The translations under genes were made by a program, and so were the position numbers. The notes under the pieces were generated by a model, which searched no databases, was not told the origin of the DNA, and worked only from the letters and a program-made list of their open reading frames with translations. A stretch of 64,000 nucleotides of DNA from an uncultured Haliea sp. GTDB taxonomy: Bacteria; Pseudomonadota; Gammaproteobacteria; Pseudomonadales; Halieaceae. This document shows positions 1 to 8,625 of the stretch, piece after piece. The first letter of the stretch is position 1, and each line of letters begins with the position of its first letter. The stretch covers positions 1-64,000 of the forward strand of contig CAJXUQ010000005.1 of the NCBI GenBank assembly GCA_913061145.1, given 5' to 3'.

Positions 1-47
1 CTACACGTAAGGAGTCGTCGGCAGCGTCAGATGTGTATAAGAGACAG
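1..47 (+). other. Illumina Nextera adapter and i5 index left on the contig end (artifact)
   Basis: This is not genomic DNA. Bases 1-6 match the 3' end of the P5 oligo, bases 7-14 (GTAAGGAG) match the Nextera i5 index S505/N505, and bases 15-47 match the Nextera read 1 transposase adapter. The adapter ends in the 19-base Tn5 mosaic end at 29-47. Translated in frame with the next gene it gives the peptide MYKRQ, a common artifact of this adapter. It shows that the contig starts here and that nothing before base 48 should be annotated. Confidence 0.97.
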
Positions 48-362
48 CATCTGCAGTTCATGCACGGCGAACGGCAGCAGTCCGAAGACGGCGAGGCACC
101 GGACATCAATGGCAGCGCGGCGTCCCCCGAGCACATCCTCGGCGCGCGGGAAAAACTCGGCCTGATCATGGCGGCCGTGGAGGAATTGCCGGTCAATGTG
201 CGCCAGGCCTTCCTGCTGCACCGGCGCAACGGACTCTCCTACGGGGAAATCGCCGATGCCATGCAGGTTTCCGTGTCCAGCGTGGAGAAATACATCCTGC
301 AGGCGCTGCAGCACTGTCGCAAGCGCCTGGCCGCGTTGTATCCGCCGGGCGAGAATGGTTGA
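48..362 (+). CDS. FecI-like ECF RNA polymerase sigma factor, 3' part only
   Basis: The gene is truncated at its 5' side by the contig end; 104 codons remain. What is left is the end of the sigma region 2-4 linker and a full sigma-70 region 4 helix-turn-helix, with the segments LPVNVRQAFLLHRRNGLSYG and EIADAMQVSVSSVEKYILQA, a pattern typical of FecI-type ECF factors. Sigma factors of this family direct RNA polymerase to promoters of outer-membrane receptor genes after a signal relayed by a FecR partner. A FecR-like gene and an STN-containing TonB receptor follow directly on the same strand, which supports this role. The true start codon lies outside the contig. Confidence 0.9.
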   Translation, partial: HLQFMHGERQQSEDGEAPDINGSAASPEHILGAREKLGLIMAAVEELPVNVRQAFLLHRRNGLSYGEIADAMQVSVSSVEKYILQALQHCRKRLAALYPPGENG

Positions 363-490
363 TTGAGACAAATTTACTTGAGGGAACTTTGTGTTTCCTC
401 GTTACACTAACAGGACATAAGACAGGCAAGCGCCCCTGAGGGGCAGCGCCGCACCCCGGGAAGCAACAACCGGCGGGCGTTGGGGACACG

Positions 491-1480
491 ATGAGCCAGA
501 CCTTGACACAAGAATTCGAGCGACATTGCGACACCGCACTGGCGTGGATCGCTCGTTTCCGTGGCGAGGCGACCGACCAGGATCACCGTGAATTCGCCCT
601 GTGGCTGGCTGCCGATGCGGGTCACCGCCAGGCCATGGACCTGATGCTGGAGCTCTGGGATGACCTGGGCAGTGTGCAGCACCTGCCGCTCGAGGTGGAG
701 CAGCCGGAGCCCACGGCCCTGCACAGCGGGCCAACCCGCCGCCAGTGGCTGGCCGGGGCCACAGCGCTCGCCGCCAGCCTGGCCCTGGCTGTCGTGTTGC
801 TGCCTCTGGATCGCGGCCCGGACGTCGTTGAGTCACTGCGCACGGCCCAGGGGGAGCGGACCACCTACACACTCAGCGACACCTCGCGCGTCACCCTGAA
901 CACCGACAGTCAGCTGGATGTGGCGTTCAGCCGCGGCAACCGCCAGCTGACCCTGGTGAAAGGCGAGGCCTATTTCGACGTCGCCCACGATCCGCAGCGA
1001 CCCTTTGCGGTCAGCACCGGTGACGCGACAGTGACCGCCATCGGAACGGCCTTCAATGTGTACCGCCGCGCCGGATCCACCGAAATCACGGTAACCGAGG
1101 GCAGGGTGCGGGTGAGCAACCCGGCCGCCAGCGGCAGCGCAGTGGCCAGCGTACTGCTGGATGCCAACGAGCATCTGGAGACCTCACGCAGCAGTGGCAT
1201 CGGCACCCGCCAGACCGTGGATACCGCACACTACACCGCGTGGCAGCGCGGAGAGATCGTCGCCGACGCCCTGACCCTCGCAGAGCTCGCCAGCGAACTG
1301 GCCCGCTATTCGGATACCCGCATTCTTATCAGCGAGCGCGAGGTCGCCAACCTCACCGTGTCCGGCGTCTTCAGTCTCGACCACCCGGACACTGTCATCC
1401 AGGCCCTTGAACGCAGCCTGGGGTTGCGTGTTGTACGCCTGAACAACGGCTCCGTGCAGTTGCTGAAAGCCCCGCAGTAG
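491..1480 (+). CDS. FecR-family anti-sigma regulator
   Basis: The 329-residue protein has the FecR layout. A cytoplasmic N-terminal sigma-binding domain (DUF4880-like, residues about 10-55) contains the A-L-A-W-I and F-A-L-W-L-A-A-D motifs. One membrane segment spans about 86-105. A periplasmic FecR domain covers about 115-210, and a C-terminal STN-like domain (about 255-325) would contact the receptor's signalling domain. In the known FecIRA system the protein holds the sigma factor inactive until the loaded receptor signals across the envelope. It lies 128 bases after the sigma gene and 94 bases before the STN receptor, so the three probably form one signalling unit. The inducing ligand cannot be read from the sequence. 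Confidence 0.92.
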   Translation: MSQTLTQEFERHCDTALAWIARFRGEATDQDHREFALWLAADAGHRQAMDLMLELWDDLGSVQHLPLEVEQPEPTALHSGPTRRQWLAGATALAASLALAVVLLPLDRGPDVVESLRTAQGERTTYTLSDTSRVTLNTDSQLDVAFSRGNRQLTLVKGEAYFDVAHDPQRPFAVSTGDATVTAIGTAFNVYRRAGSTEITVTEGRVRVSNPAASGSAVASVLLDANEHLETSRSSGIGTRQTVDTAHYTAWQRGEIVADALTLAELASELARYSDTRILISEREVANLTVSGVFSLDHPDTVIQALERSLGLRVVRLNNGSVQLLKAPQ

Positions 1481-1574
1481 GATATAACACCTTCTTGCCT
1501 GGCCAGCTCCCCTGGCCGACAAACTCTCCTGAATTATCAGTGCGTTGCGACCATCAATCTGGCAGGGTGAGAAC

Positions 1575-4547
1575 ATGCTTGCCGCGTCCCGGGCGACAGG
1601 GTTTTTCGCGCAGGGGATCGTTTCGGCGTGGCTGGCGATCTTCATCGTCTTCGGCTGGACTGCGAAAACCGCCGCGGCGGAACCCCTCACGCATTACGAC
1701 ATCCGCGAGAGCTCGCTGTCTGCCGCGCTGATCCAGTTCAGCCGCCAGAGCAATACCCCGATTGTGTTCTCCGACCGGCTTACCGGACACCTCTCGGCAC
1801 CCGCCCTGGTCGGCGACATGGGCCGGGACGACGCCCTCAGCCGCCTGCTGGCAGAGAGCGGACTGGGCTGGGAGCTCATCGATGACCGCATCGTGGCGAT
1901 CTACGCCGAAAACTGCCCGCGCGAACGCTGCGATGATCCGCTGCAGACGGAGGCTTTACTGCCCGTCTATGAGCCGGGCATGGAGCAAACCTACGTCTAT
2001 GGCAGCCGGATGACCGGCTCGCGCATACGCCGGGACCCGAATCGCTTCAGCGCCCCGGTGGAGGTGTATGCGCGCTCCGACATCGAGCGCAGCGGTGCCC
2101 AAACGCTTGGCGAACTGCTGCGCTTCGTCCCGGCGGTCATCGGCAACTCGACCAGCACCGCCATCTCCAACGGCGGTGATGGCACAGCCACTGTCACCCT
2201 GCGCGGACTCCCGGCCAGCAACACGCTCATCCTGATCAACGGGCGCCGCATCGCCAACGACGGGCTGGCTGGCGAGTCCGTGGACCTGAACAGCATTTCC
2301 CCGGCCGCCGTGGAGCGGGTGGAGATACTCAAGGACGGCGCATCCGCGATCTACGGCTCGGATGCAATCGCGGGCGTGGTCAATATCATCATGAAGCGCG
2401 ATTTCCACGGATTTCTGGCGGAATCGTACGTCGGTGAAAGCAGCCGCGGCGACCTCACCACCACGACACAGACGCTGCAGTACGGCACCAGTTTCCGGGA
2501 CGGCGGACTGTTTATCAGCGCCTCGCACTACGAGCAGGAACCGCTGTTCAGCCGCGACCGGGTGGTATCACGCAGCGCAGATACGCGGACGCTGGGCGGT
2601 ACCGATCTGCGCTCCAGCGCCACCCCCGATGCGCGCGTGGTGCTCCCGGATGGCCGCTCGCTGATCGCCGACGGCGCCGGCTACCGACCCGCAGGCAGTG
2701 AGGATCTGTTCGACTACGCGGCATTTACCTCCGCTGTTGTCCCGCTGCGCCGCAGCAGTGTTTATGCGAGTGTCACCCGGGACCTCAGCGAACAGGTGAC
2801 CGCCCTGCTCGAAGCAACCTACCTGCGGACCAACGCCCGTGCCAACCTGGCACCCACCCCATTGTTCACCGGCTTTGAGCAGGAGCCGATCAGCGTTGCC
2901 GCAGACAACATCTACAACGACTTTGCCCAGGAAATAACCGACGTCAGGCGCAGATTAATCGAATTTCCCGGAAGATTGCAGCTGAACGAGTCTGAAGTCG
3001 GCCGCCTGAGCGCCATCGTGGAAGGCCTTTACGCCGATTGGCACTGGGATATCGGGGTGAACTGGAGCCGCAGCCAGGCCCGGGAAACCGCCACCAACCT
3101 GGTCGATGCCAACCGCCTGCGGCGGGCACTGGGGCCGGCCGCCGGTTGCCAGGGGGCCGATGTCGACGGCTGTGTACCCGTGGATATCATGGGGCCGGCG
3201 GGCAGCATCAGTGCCGAGCAGGTGGACTACCTGCGCCTCGACGGGCGCACCCGGGGCGATACCACCCTCTCCAGCGCGGCGCTGAACCTCAGCAACGCGC
3301 TGCTGAACCTGCCGGCGGGGCGGGGTGACCTTGCGCTGGGCCTGGAATTCCGCCACGAATCGACGTCCAAAGTGCCCGACGAGCGGCTGGCCTCAATCGG
3401 CACCATCGGCGCCACCAATTTCCAGCCCACCCGCGGGGAGCGCAAGATTCTGGAACTGTATGCCGAGAGCCGCGTGCCGCTGTGGAGTAACGCCAGCGGT
3501 GGCCGCAACCTGCAACTGGAAGCTGCCATCCGCCACTCCGCCTACAGCGACTTCGGCAGCAGCACCAACCCCAAGGTCGGGTTGAAATGGCAGCTCGGCC
3601 CCTCGCTGACGCTGCGCGGCGGCTATGCCTTCGGCTTCCGTGCCCCCAGCCTGAGCGAGCTCTACGAGGGCAGCAGCGAGCAACAGGCCTTTATCGCTGA
3701 CCCCTGCACCATCGCCGCCAATGTGGGCCAGTTGCCGGGCTGCACGCAACTGGCTGACGCCACCCGCAATCAGTTTCTCACCGTGAAGGGCGGCAACCCG
3801 GATCTGGACCCGGAAACCTCCGAATCCGTGAGTGCCGGGGCCATCTGGACGCCGGTCGTGATACCCGGCCTGCGGGTGTCACTCGACTACTTCGAAATCC
3901 GCCAGGAAGACGTGGTCAGCTCCAGCGCGCAGTCCCTTGTCGACCGCAACGCGGCCACCGGTGCCTTCGCCGACCAGGTCAGCCGCGACGCGCTGGGCAA
4001 TCTCGTCCGGGTCACCGCGAACAATATCAACTTCGGCAAGCGCCGGGTGCGCGGTGCCGACCTCAGCCTCGCCTATTACTTCCCGGATCAGCCCTGGGGC
4101 CAGGTCTCGGTTACCGGCAGCGGAGCCTGGATTCACGAGTACCTCTCCCAGCCCGGCGATGGCGGGCCGCAGATAGACCTGGCCGGCACCTTCCGCGACG
4201 AGGCCTCCGAAGGCCTCGGCGGCATACCCGAGTGGAAGGGCCAGCTCGGCCTGCGCTGGAAACGCGATCGCTGGCTCGCCAGCTACGAGATGCACCACGT
4301 GAGCGCCATGGACGAAGTCCTCCCCGGAACCACACAGACCCGGGAAATTGACAGCTGGACCGTGCACGACATGCAGGTCAGCTACGTGTTCGATGTGCTG
4401 TCGGGGCTGCGGTTGACCCTCGGTATCGACAACCTGTTCGATGCCGCGGCGCCTTTGGCGGCGTCCGCATTTAACGATAACATCGACGCCCGTACCCACG
4501 AACTGAGGGGGCGCTTCTGGTACACCCGTATCAGCCAGCGCTTCTGA
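1575..4547 (+). CDS. TonB-dependent receptor with N-terminal STN signalling domain (FecA type)
   Basis: The 990-residue outer-membrane transporter has a signal peptide ending at the AAA-E site (about residue 35), an STN domain at about 38-112 (L-T-H-Y-D-I-R-E-S-S-L-S-A-A-L), a plug domain at about 150-280 with T-L-R-G-L-P-A and G-A-S-A-I-Y-G-S-D-A-I-A-G-V-V-N, and a C-terminal beta-barrel ending in phenylalanine. ATG 1575 was chosen over a TTG 30 bases upstream because it follows an AGGGTGAG ribosome site and starts the signal peptide directly. STN domains pass the ligand signal to FecR proteins, matching the upstream genes. The substrate (a siderophore, ferric citrate or another nutrient) is unknown. 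Confidence 0.93.
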   Translation: MLAASRATGFFAQGIVSAWLAIFIVFGWTAKTAAAEPLTHYDIRESSLSAALIQFSRQSNTPIVFSDRLTGHLSAPALVGDMGRDDALSRLLAESGLGWELIDDRIVAIYAENCPRERCDDPLQTEALLPVYEPGMEQTYVYGSRMTGSRIRRDPNRFSAPVEVYARSDIERSGAQTLGELLRFVPAVIGNSTSTAISNGGDGTATVTLRGLPASNTLILINGRRIANDGLAGESVDLNSISPAAVERVEILKDGASAIYGSDAIAGVVNIIMKRDFHGFLAESYVGESSRGDLTTTTQTLQYGTSFRDGGLFISASHYEQEPLFSRDRVVSRSADTRTLGGTDLRSSATPDARVVLPDGRSLIADGAGYRPAGSEDLFDYAAFTSAVVPLRRSSVYASVTRDLSEQVTALLEATYLRTNARANLAPTPLFTGFEQEPISVAADNIYNDFAQEITDVRRRLIEFPGRLQLNESEVGRLSAIVEGLYADWHWDIGVNWSRSQARETATNLVDANRLRRALGPAAGCQGADVDGCVPVDIMGPAGSISAEQVDYLRLDGRTRGDTTLSSAALNLSNALLNLPAGRGDLALGLEFRHESTSKVPDERLASIGTIGATNFQPTRGERKILELYAESRVPLWSNASGGRNLQLEAAIRHSAYSDFGSSTNPKVGLKWQLGPSLTLRGGYAFGFRAPSLSELYEGSSEQQAFIADPCTIAANVGQLPGCTQLADATRNQFLTVKGGNPDLDPETSESVSAGAIWTPVVIPGLRVSLDYFEIRQEDVVSSSAQSLVDRNAATGAFADQVSRDALGNLVRVTANNINFGKRRVRGADLSLAYYFPDQPWGQVSVTGSGAWIHEYLSQPGDGGPQIDLAGTFRDEASEGLGGIPEWKGQLGLRWKRDRWLASYEMHHVSAMDEVLPGTTQTREIDSWTVHDMQVSYVFDVLSGLRLTLGIDNLFDAAAPLAASAFNDNIDARTHELRGRFWYTRISQRF

Positions 4548-4561
4548 ACCCGGAGTAGACC

Positions 4562-5032
4562 ATGCGCAGTACCCTGCTTTCCCTGCTGTTCCTCACCGTT
4601 GCCGGCAGCATGCCTGCCCTGGCTGCCGGGCCGGAAGGCGAGTTTCCCGGTGTCGAGAAACTGATGTCCAGCGAGGAGTACCGGGCCGCCGGCCTCGACA
4701 AACTCAGTGACGTCGAGCGCGCAGCGTTGAACCGCTGGCTGGTCACCTACACCGCCGCGGAAGCCCCCACCCTGCTGCGCAGCAACCCGGAAGTGATCGC
4801 GGCCGACGAGTCCATCCGTATCGAGGCCAACATCAAGCCGCCCTTCGAAGGCTGGTCGGGAGAGACCCTCTTTTACCTGGACAACGGGCAGGTCTGGCGG
4901 CAGCGGCTGCCCGGGCGCTACCTGCACCGCGGCGACGACACCGCGGTGGTCATCGACAAGAACTTCCTCGGCTTCTACCGGATGACGGTAACGGCCACCG
5001 ACAAGACCGTGGGGGTGAGCCGCGTACGCTAG
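4562..5032 (+). CDS. Small exported protein of unknown function downstream of the STN receptor
   Basis: The 156-residue protein has a clear signal peptide (hydrophobic core L-L-S-L-L-F-L-T-V-A, cleavage near ALA-AG at about 22). The mature part has no cysteines, no membrane segment and no motif I recognise. It starts 14 bases after the receptor stop with a GGAG ribosome site, so it is almost certainly cotranscribed with the receptor. A periplasmic accessory role in receptor function is possible from context only. No function is assigned. Confidence 0.75.
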   Translation: MRSTLLSLLFLTVAGSMPALAAGPEGEFPGVEKLMSSEEYRAAGLDKLSDVERAALNRWLVTYTAAEAPTLLRSNPEVIAADESIRIEANIKPPFEGWSGETLFYLDNGQVWRQRLPGRYLHRGDDTAVVIDKNFLGFYRMTVTATDKTVGVSRVR

Positions 5033-5130
5033 CACATCGCTCCGCCACCGCCGCTGAAAGTACTTGGATTTCAGCTACCTGCTCGTGTTAGGTCAGGTAA
5101 TTTCTGGTAATTTGCCGAGTTCCCCGCGTT

Positions 5131-5151
5131 TTTTGTGAATAAGTCACAAAA
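5131..5151. promoter_or_regulatory. Perfect inverted repeat upstream of the second TonB receptor (candidate operator)
   Basis: Eight-base arms TTTTGTGA (5131-5138) and TCACAAAA (5144-5151) are separated by five bases. The half-sites TGTGA/TCACA are those of CRP-family sites, but CRP sites have a six-base spacer and this one has five, so CRP itself is doubtful. It lies about 110 bases before the receptor ATG, inside the only sizeable gap (5033-5258) of this region. It may be an operator or a transcribed hairpin. Confidence 0.45.
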
Positions 5152-5258
5152 GTGGCAGGGAACTCTGAGGAACCTGCCGCTGAATTCGTTTAATGTTCGT
5201 CTCCAGTGGCATTGGCCACCGGATTAGCATGCTTACAGTCAAGTACAGGGGTATTGAT

Positions 5259-8132
5259 ATGTTAAGGAAAAATCGTCTGACCATGGCAGTTTCAGCTGCC
5301 CTGGGCATGAGCGCAGCGGCGGTAATGCCGACTGTAGCAAACGCCCAGGACGACCAGCTGATGCTGGAAGAAGTGGTTGTTACCGGTTCGCGTATCCAGC
5401 GGGCAAACCTGGTTTCCGCCAGCCCGGTCACGCAGGTCGATGCCGAGGAATTCAAGTTCCAGGGCACCACCCGCGTTGAAGACCTGATGAAGAACCTGCC
5501 ACAGGTTTACTCCAACCAGAACTCATCCACCTCCAACGGCGCCACGGGTACGGCTACCCTGAACCTGCGCAACCTGGGTGACGAGCGTACCCTGGTACTG
5601 GTCAACGGCCGTCGCCTGCCCGCGGGCTCTCCGCTGCAGGGCGGTACCGGCGCCGACATCAACCAGATCCCGGCAGCCCTGATCCAGCGTGTTGAAGTAC
5701 TGACCGGTGGTGCTTCCGCGACCTACGGTTCCGACGCGGTTGCGGGTGTTGTCAACTTCGTGATGGTTGACGACTTCGAAGGCGTGCAGTTCGACTACCA
5801 GTTCAGCCAGTACCAGCACGACAACGACAACGGTGGCATCCAGCAGATCGTTGGCGATGCGGGCTTCCCCTTCCCCGACGGTAGCAACACCGACGGCGAG
5901 ATCCAGAACTGGTCGCTGGTCATGGGCGGCAACTTCGACAACGGCCGCGGCAACGTGACGGCCTACGCCACCTACCGTGAAATCGACCCCGTTCTGCAGA
6001 GCGAGCGTGACTACAGCGCCTGCGCCCTGAACAACGACGCCACGGGCTGCTTCGGCTCCGGCACCAGCGCTGCGGGCACCATCATCCCCGGCGACGGCAG
6101 CCAGGGTGTATACCGTGTCTCCGGCAACCAGCTGGTCACCCCCACCGAGGTCTACAACTACGGCCCCCTGAACTACTACCAGCGTCCCGACGAGCGTTAC
6201 ACCGCTGGTGCCTTTGGTCGTTACCAGATCAACGAGCACGTAGAGACCTACACCGAACTGATGTTCATGGACAACCAGACCAACGCGCAGATCGCGCCGT
6301 CTGGCTCGTTCTTCCTGACCGTACCCATCGCCTGTGACAACCCGCTGCTGTCTGACCAGCAGGTCGGCGCCATCTGTGGCGACTACGGCCTGGGTGCCGA
6401 CGACACGCAAACTGTCACGGTTGGTCGCCGCAACGTAGAAGGCGGCCCGCGTAACCAGGACCTGCGTCACACCTCCTTCCGCGGTGTGCTGGGCTTCCGT
6501 GGTGACATCAACGACACCTGGCGTTACGACGTGTCTGGCCTGTACTCAGAAGTCAGCATGGAAAACACCTACAACAACGACCTGTCCAACGCCAAAATCC
6601 AGAACGCGCTGAACGCCGTACTGGACGACGAGGGCAACATCACCTGTCAGTCCGTTGTTGACGGCAGCGACCCGAACTGTGTGCCCTGGAACATCTGGGA
6701 AACCGGTGGTGTAACACCCGAAGCCGCCGAATACCTGACCCTGCCCCTGTTCGCACGCGGTACCACCACGCAGAAAGTGTTCAACGCCTTCGTTGCGGGT
6801 AGCCTGGGCGACTACGGCTTCAAGCTGCCTTCCGCCAACAACGGCGTGGAAGTGGTTATCGGTACTGAATACCGCAAGGAAACGCTGGACTTCAACCCGG
6901 ACGAAGGCTTCCGCCTCGGCCTGGGCGCTGGCCAGGGCGGTGCCACTGGTGCGGTTTCCGGTGACTACGACGTGACTGAATACTTCATGGAAGCCAGCAT
7001 CCCGCTGGTGGAAGGCGCTGCCTTCGCTGAAGAAATCACGCTGGACCTGGGCTACCGCTACTCCGATTACTCCACTGACGTGACCACCGATACCTACGGT
7101 GTGCGCGGCGGCTGGGCAATCAACCAGGACGTGAAGCTGCGTGCCAGCTACCAGCGCGCTGTCCGCGCTGCCAACATCCGCGAACTGTTCCTGCCCCAGG
7201 GCTTCAACCTGTTTGACATGGATGTGGACCCCTGTGGTGGCCCTACCCCCGAGCGTAGCCTGGAAGATTGCGCCCGCACCGGAGTCACTGCTGCCCAGTA
7301 CGGCAACATCCTGAACTCCTTCGCAGGTCAGTACAACTTCCTCCAGGGCGGTAACACCGAACTGGCACCGGAAGAGTCGGATACCTACTCCGTGGGCTTC
7401 ATCTGGTCGCCGGCGTTCGTGGAAGGCCTGGTGCTGAGCGTTGACTACTACTCGATCGAAATCGAGAAAGGCATCTCCAACCTTGGCCCCGAGTTCATCC
7501 TCAACCAGTGTCTGGACGGCAACGACGCCCTGTGTGAAAACGTCCGTCGCGGCCCGCTGGGTGACCTGTGGATCGGTTCTGATGTGAACACCAGTGGCCG
7601 TGTATCCGCCCTGCTGGACAACCTCGCCATCGAGGAAGTGACTGGTTGGGACGTGATCGCCGACTACGACCTGACCATCGGCGACATGGGCAGCCTGGCC
7701 TTCAACAACACCATGTCCATCATCGACACCTGGGACCAGCAGGAACTCGAAGGTGCACCGGTTGTTGACTGCAAGGGCAACTGGGGCGGTGAGTGCGGTT
7801 ACCCCACACCGGATTTCCGCAACAACCTGCGCGCTACCTGGATGACTCCCTGGGACGTGAGCGTGAGCGCCTACTGGCGTCACATCAGCTCAGTGACTGA
7901 CCTGAACGGTAACCGTGACCTGCCTTCCGTCAACTACCTTGACCTGGCCGGTTCCTGGGATGTCACCGAGAACGCCTCTGTGCGCCTTGGTGTGAACAAC
8001 ATCACTGACAAAGAGCCGCCGATCGCGGGCAACGCAGCCGGTCCGTCTATCAACGGTAACGGTAACGTGTTCCCCGGCATGTACGACGCACTGGGTCGCT
8101 ACATGTTCGTCGGCGTCAGCGTCAGCTTCTAA
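5259..8132 (+). CDS. TonB-dependent receptor, no STN domain
   Basis: The 957-residue outer-membrane receptor has a signal peptide (MLRKNRLTMAVSAAL..., cut after ANA), a TonB box-like E-E-V-V-V-T-G-S-R just after it, a plug with N-L-R-N-L-G and G-A-S-A-T-Y-G-S-D-A-V-A-G-V-V-N-F, and a barrel ending F-V-G-V-S-V-S-F. ATG 5259 follows a good AGGGG ribosome site; in-frame starts further upstream would spoil the signal peptide. Unlike the first receptor it has no STN domain, so it does not itself signal through FecR. Codon choice is visibly different from its neighbours (more GTT, CGT and GGT), which suggests strong expression. It is followed by its own terminator. Substrate unknown; proteins of this type import large nutrients such as siderophores, glycans or peptides. 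Confidence 0.93.
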   Translation: MLRKNRLTMAVSAALGMSAAAVMPTVANAQDDQLMLEEVVVTGSRIQRANLVSASPVTQVDAEEFKFQGTTRVEDLMKNLPQVYSNQNSSTSNGATGTATLNLRNLGDERTLVLVNGRRLPAGSPLQGGTGADINQIPAALIQRVEVLTGGASATYGSDAVAGVVNFVMVDDFEGVQFDYQFSQYQHDNDNGGIQQIVGDAGFPFPDGSNTDGEIQNWSLVMGGNFDNGRGNVTAYATYREIDPVLQSERDYSACALNNDATGCFGSGTSAAGTIIPGDGSQGVYRVSGNQLVTPTEVYNYGPLNYYQRPDERYTAGAFGRYQINEHVETYTELMFMDNQTNAQIAPSGSFFLTVPIACDNPLLSDQQVGAICGDYGLGADDTQTVTVGRRNVEGGPRNQDLRHTSFRGVLGFRGDINDTWRYDVSGLYSEVSMENTYNNDLSNAKIQNALNAVLDDEGNITCQSVVDGSDPNCVPWNIWETGGVTPEAAEYLTLPLFARGTTTQKVFNAFVAGSLGDYGFKLPSANNGVEVVIGTEYRKETLDFNPDEGFRLGLGAGQGGATGAVSGDYDVTEYFMEASIPLVEGAAFAEEITLDLGYRYSDYSTDVTTDTYGVRGGWAINQDVKLRASYQRAVRAANIRELFLPQGFNLFDMDVDPCGGPTPERSLEDCARTGVTAAQYGNILNSFAGQYNFLQGGNTELAPEESDTYSVGFIWSPAFVEGLVLSVDYYSIEIEKGISNLGPEFILNQCLDGNDALCENVRRGPLGDLWIGSDVNTSGRVSALLDNLAIEEVTGWDVIADYDLTIGDMGSLAFNNTMSIIDTWDQQELEGAPVVDCKGNWGGECGYPTPDFRNNLRATWMTPWDVSVSAYWRHISSVTDLNGNRDLPSVNYLDLAGSWDVTENASVRLGVNNITDKEPPIAGNAAGPSINGNGNVFPGMYDALGRYMFVGVSVSF

Positions 8133-8140
8133 GCTACCCC

Positions 8141-8170
8141 CATCAGGCGGCCGGTACCGGCCGCCTGATG
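8141..8170. repeat. 30-base perfect palindrome after the receptor stop codon
   Basis: The 30 bases read the same on both strands, centred on GGTACC. It starts eight bases after the receptor stop and lies just before the intrinsic terminator. As RNA it could form a long stem protecting the mRNA 3' end; as DNA it could be a protein-binding site. Confidence 0.8.
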
Positions 8171-8181
8171 GTGCAGGACCC

Positions 8182-8210
8182 AGCCCGGCCTCGTGCCGGG
8201 CTTTTTATTT
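8182..8210 (+). terminator. Rho-independent terminator of the second TonB receptor
   Basis: An eight-base-pair GC-rich stem AGCCCGGC (8182-8189) / GCCGGGCT (8195-8202) with a five-base loop is followed by a T-rich run TTTTATTT (8203-8210). This is a textbook intrinsic terminator at the end of the receptor transcript. Confidence 0.92.
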
Positions 8211-8294
8211 CATCGTTTTCAGGCAAGTCCACAAACAGCGGATTGACCTGCAGAACGTCACAGTGGAGACTGAACAGTCACTCAGGAGACAGCT

Positions 8295-8579
8295 ATGAAA
8301 CGTTACCTTACCGTTTGCGCGGCCGGCGCCGCACTGGCCATGCTCGCGGCCTGCTCAAGCACCAGCCCCTCAGCGACCGCCGATGCCAGCGCGCCGGCCC
8401 AGGCCGTTGCAAGCACCGACAACCTGACCTGCCGCAACATCATCAAGACCGGAACGCGGCTGGGCACGCGGGTGTGCAAGACCGAAGCGCAATGGAAACA
8501 GGAATCCATGGACAGCCGCGACGCGGCCACCGGAATCCAGAACAACAGTGCGCAAAGTGCCGGCCCCAGCGGCGGTTGA
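8295..8579 (+). CDS. Small lipoprotein of unknown function
   Basis: The 94-residue protein has a lipoprotein signal with lipobox L-A-A-C (Cys20). A Ser/Thr/Ala linker follows, then a compact conserved-looking part C-R-N-I-I-K-T-G-T-R-L-G-T-R-V-C-K-T with two cysteines and a following Q-W-K-Q motif. This Cys...TG-R-LG-R-C-T-AQW pattern is seen in many small gammaproteobacterial lipoproteins without known function. A good AGGAG ribosome site precedes ATG 8295. It stands alone after the receptor terminator and converges on the methyltransferase gene. Confidence 0.8.
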   Translation: MKRYLTVCAAGAALAMLAACSSTSPSATADASAPAQAVASTDNLTCRNIIKTGTRLGTRVCKTEAQWKQESMDSRDAATGIQNNSAQSAGPSGG

Positions 8580-8625
8580 GAGGCCGCCGCGGCGTATTTG
8601 ACAACGCCGGTGAACGCGCCAGTGC

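Noticed and set aside
1501-1517. Hairpin GGCCAG/CTGGCC before the first TonB receptor as attenuator
   Set aside because: Only six pairs, no T-run and no conserved leader peptide; could be chance in GC-rich DNA.
5131-5151. Canonical CRP site
   Set aside because: Half-sites fit, but the spacer is five bases instead of six; kept only as an unassigned operator candidate.
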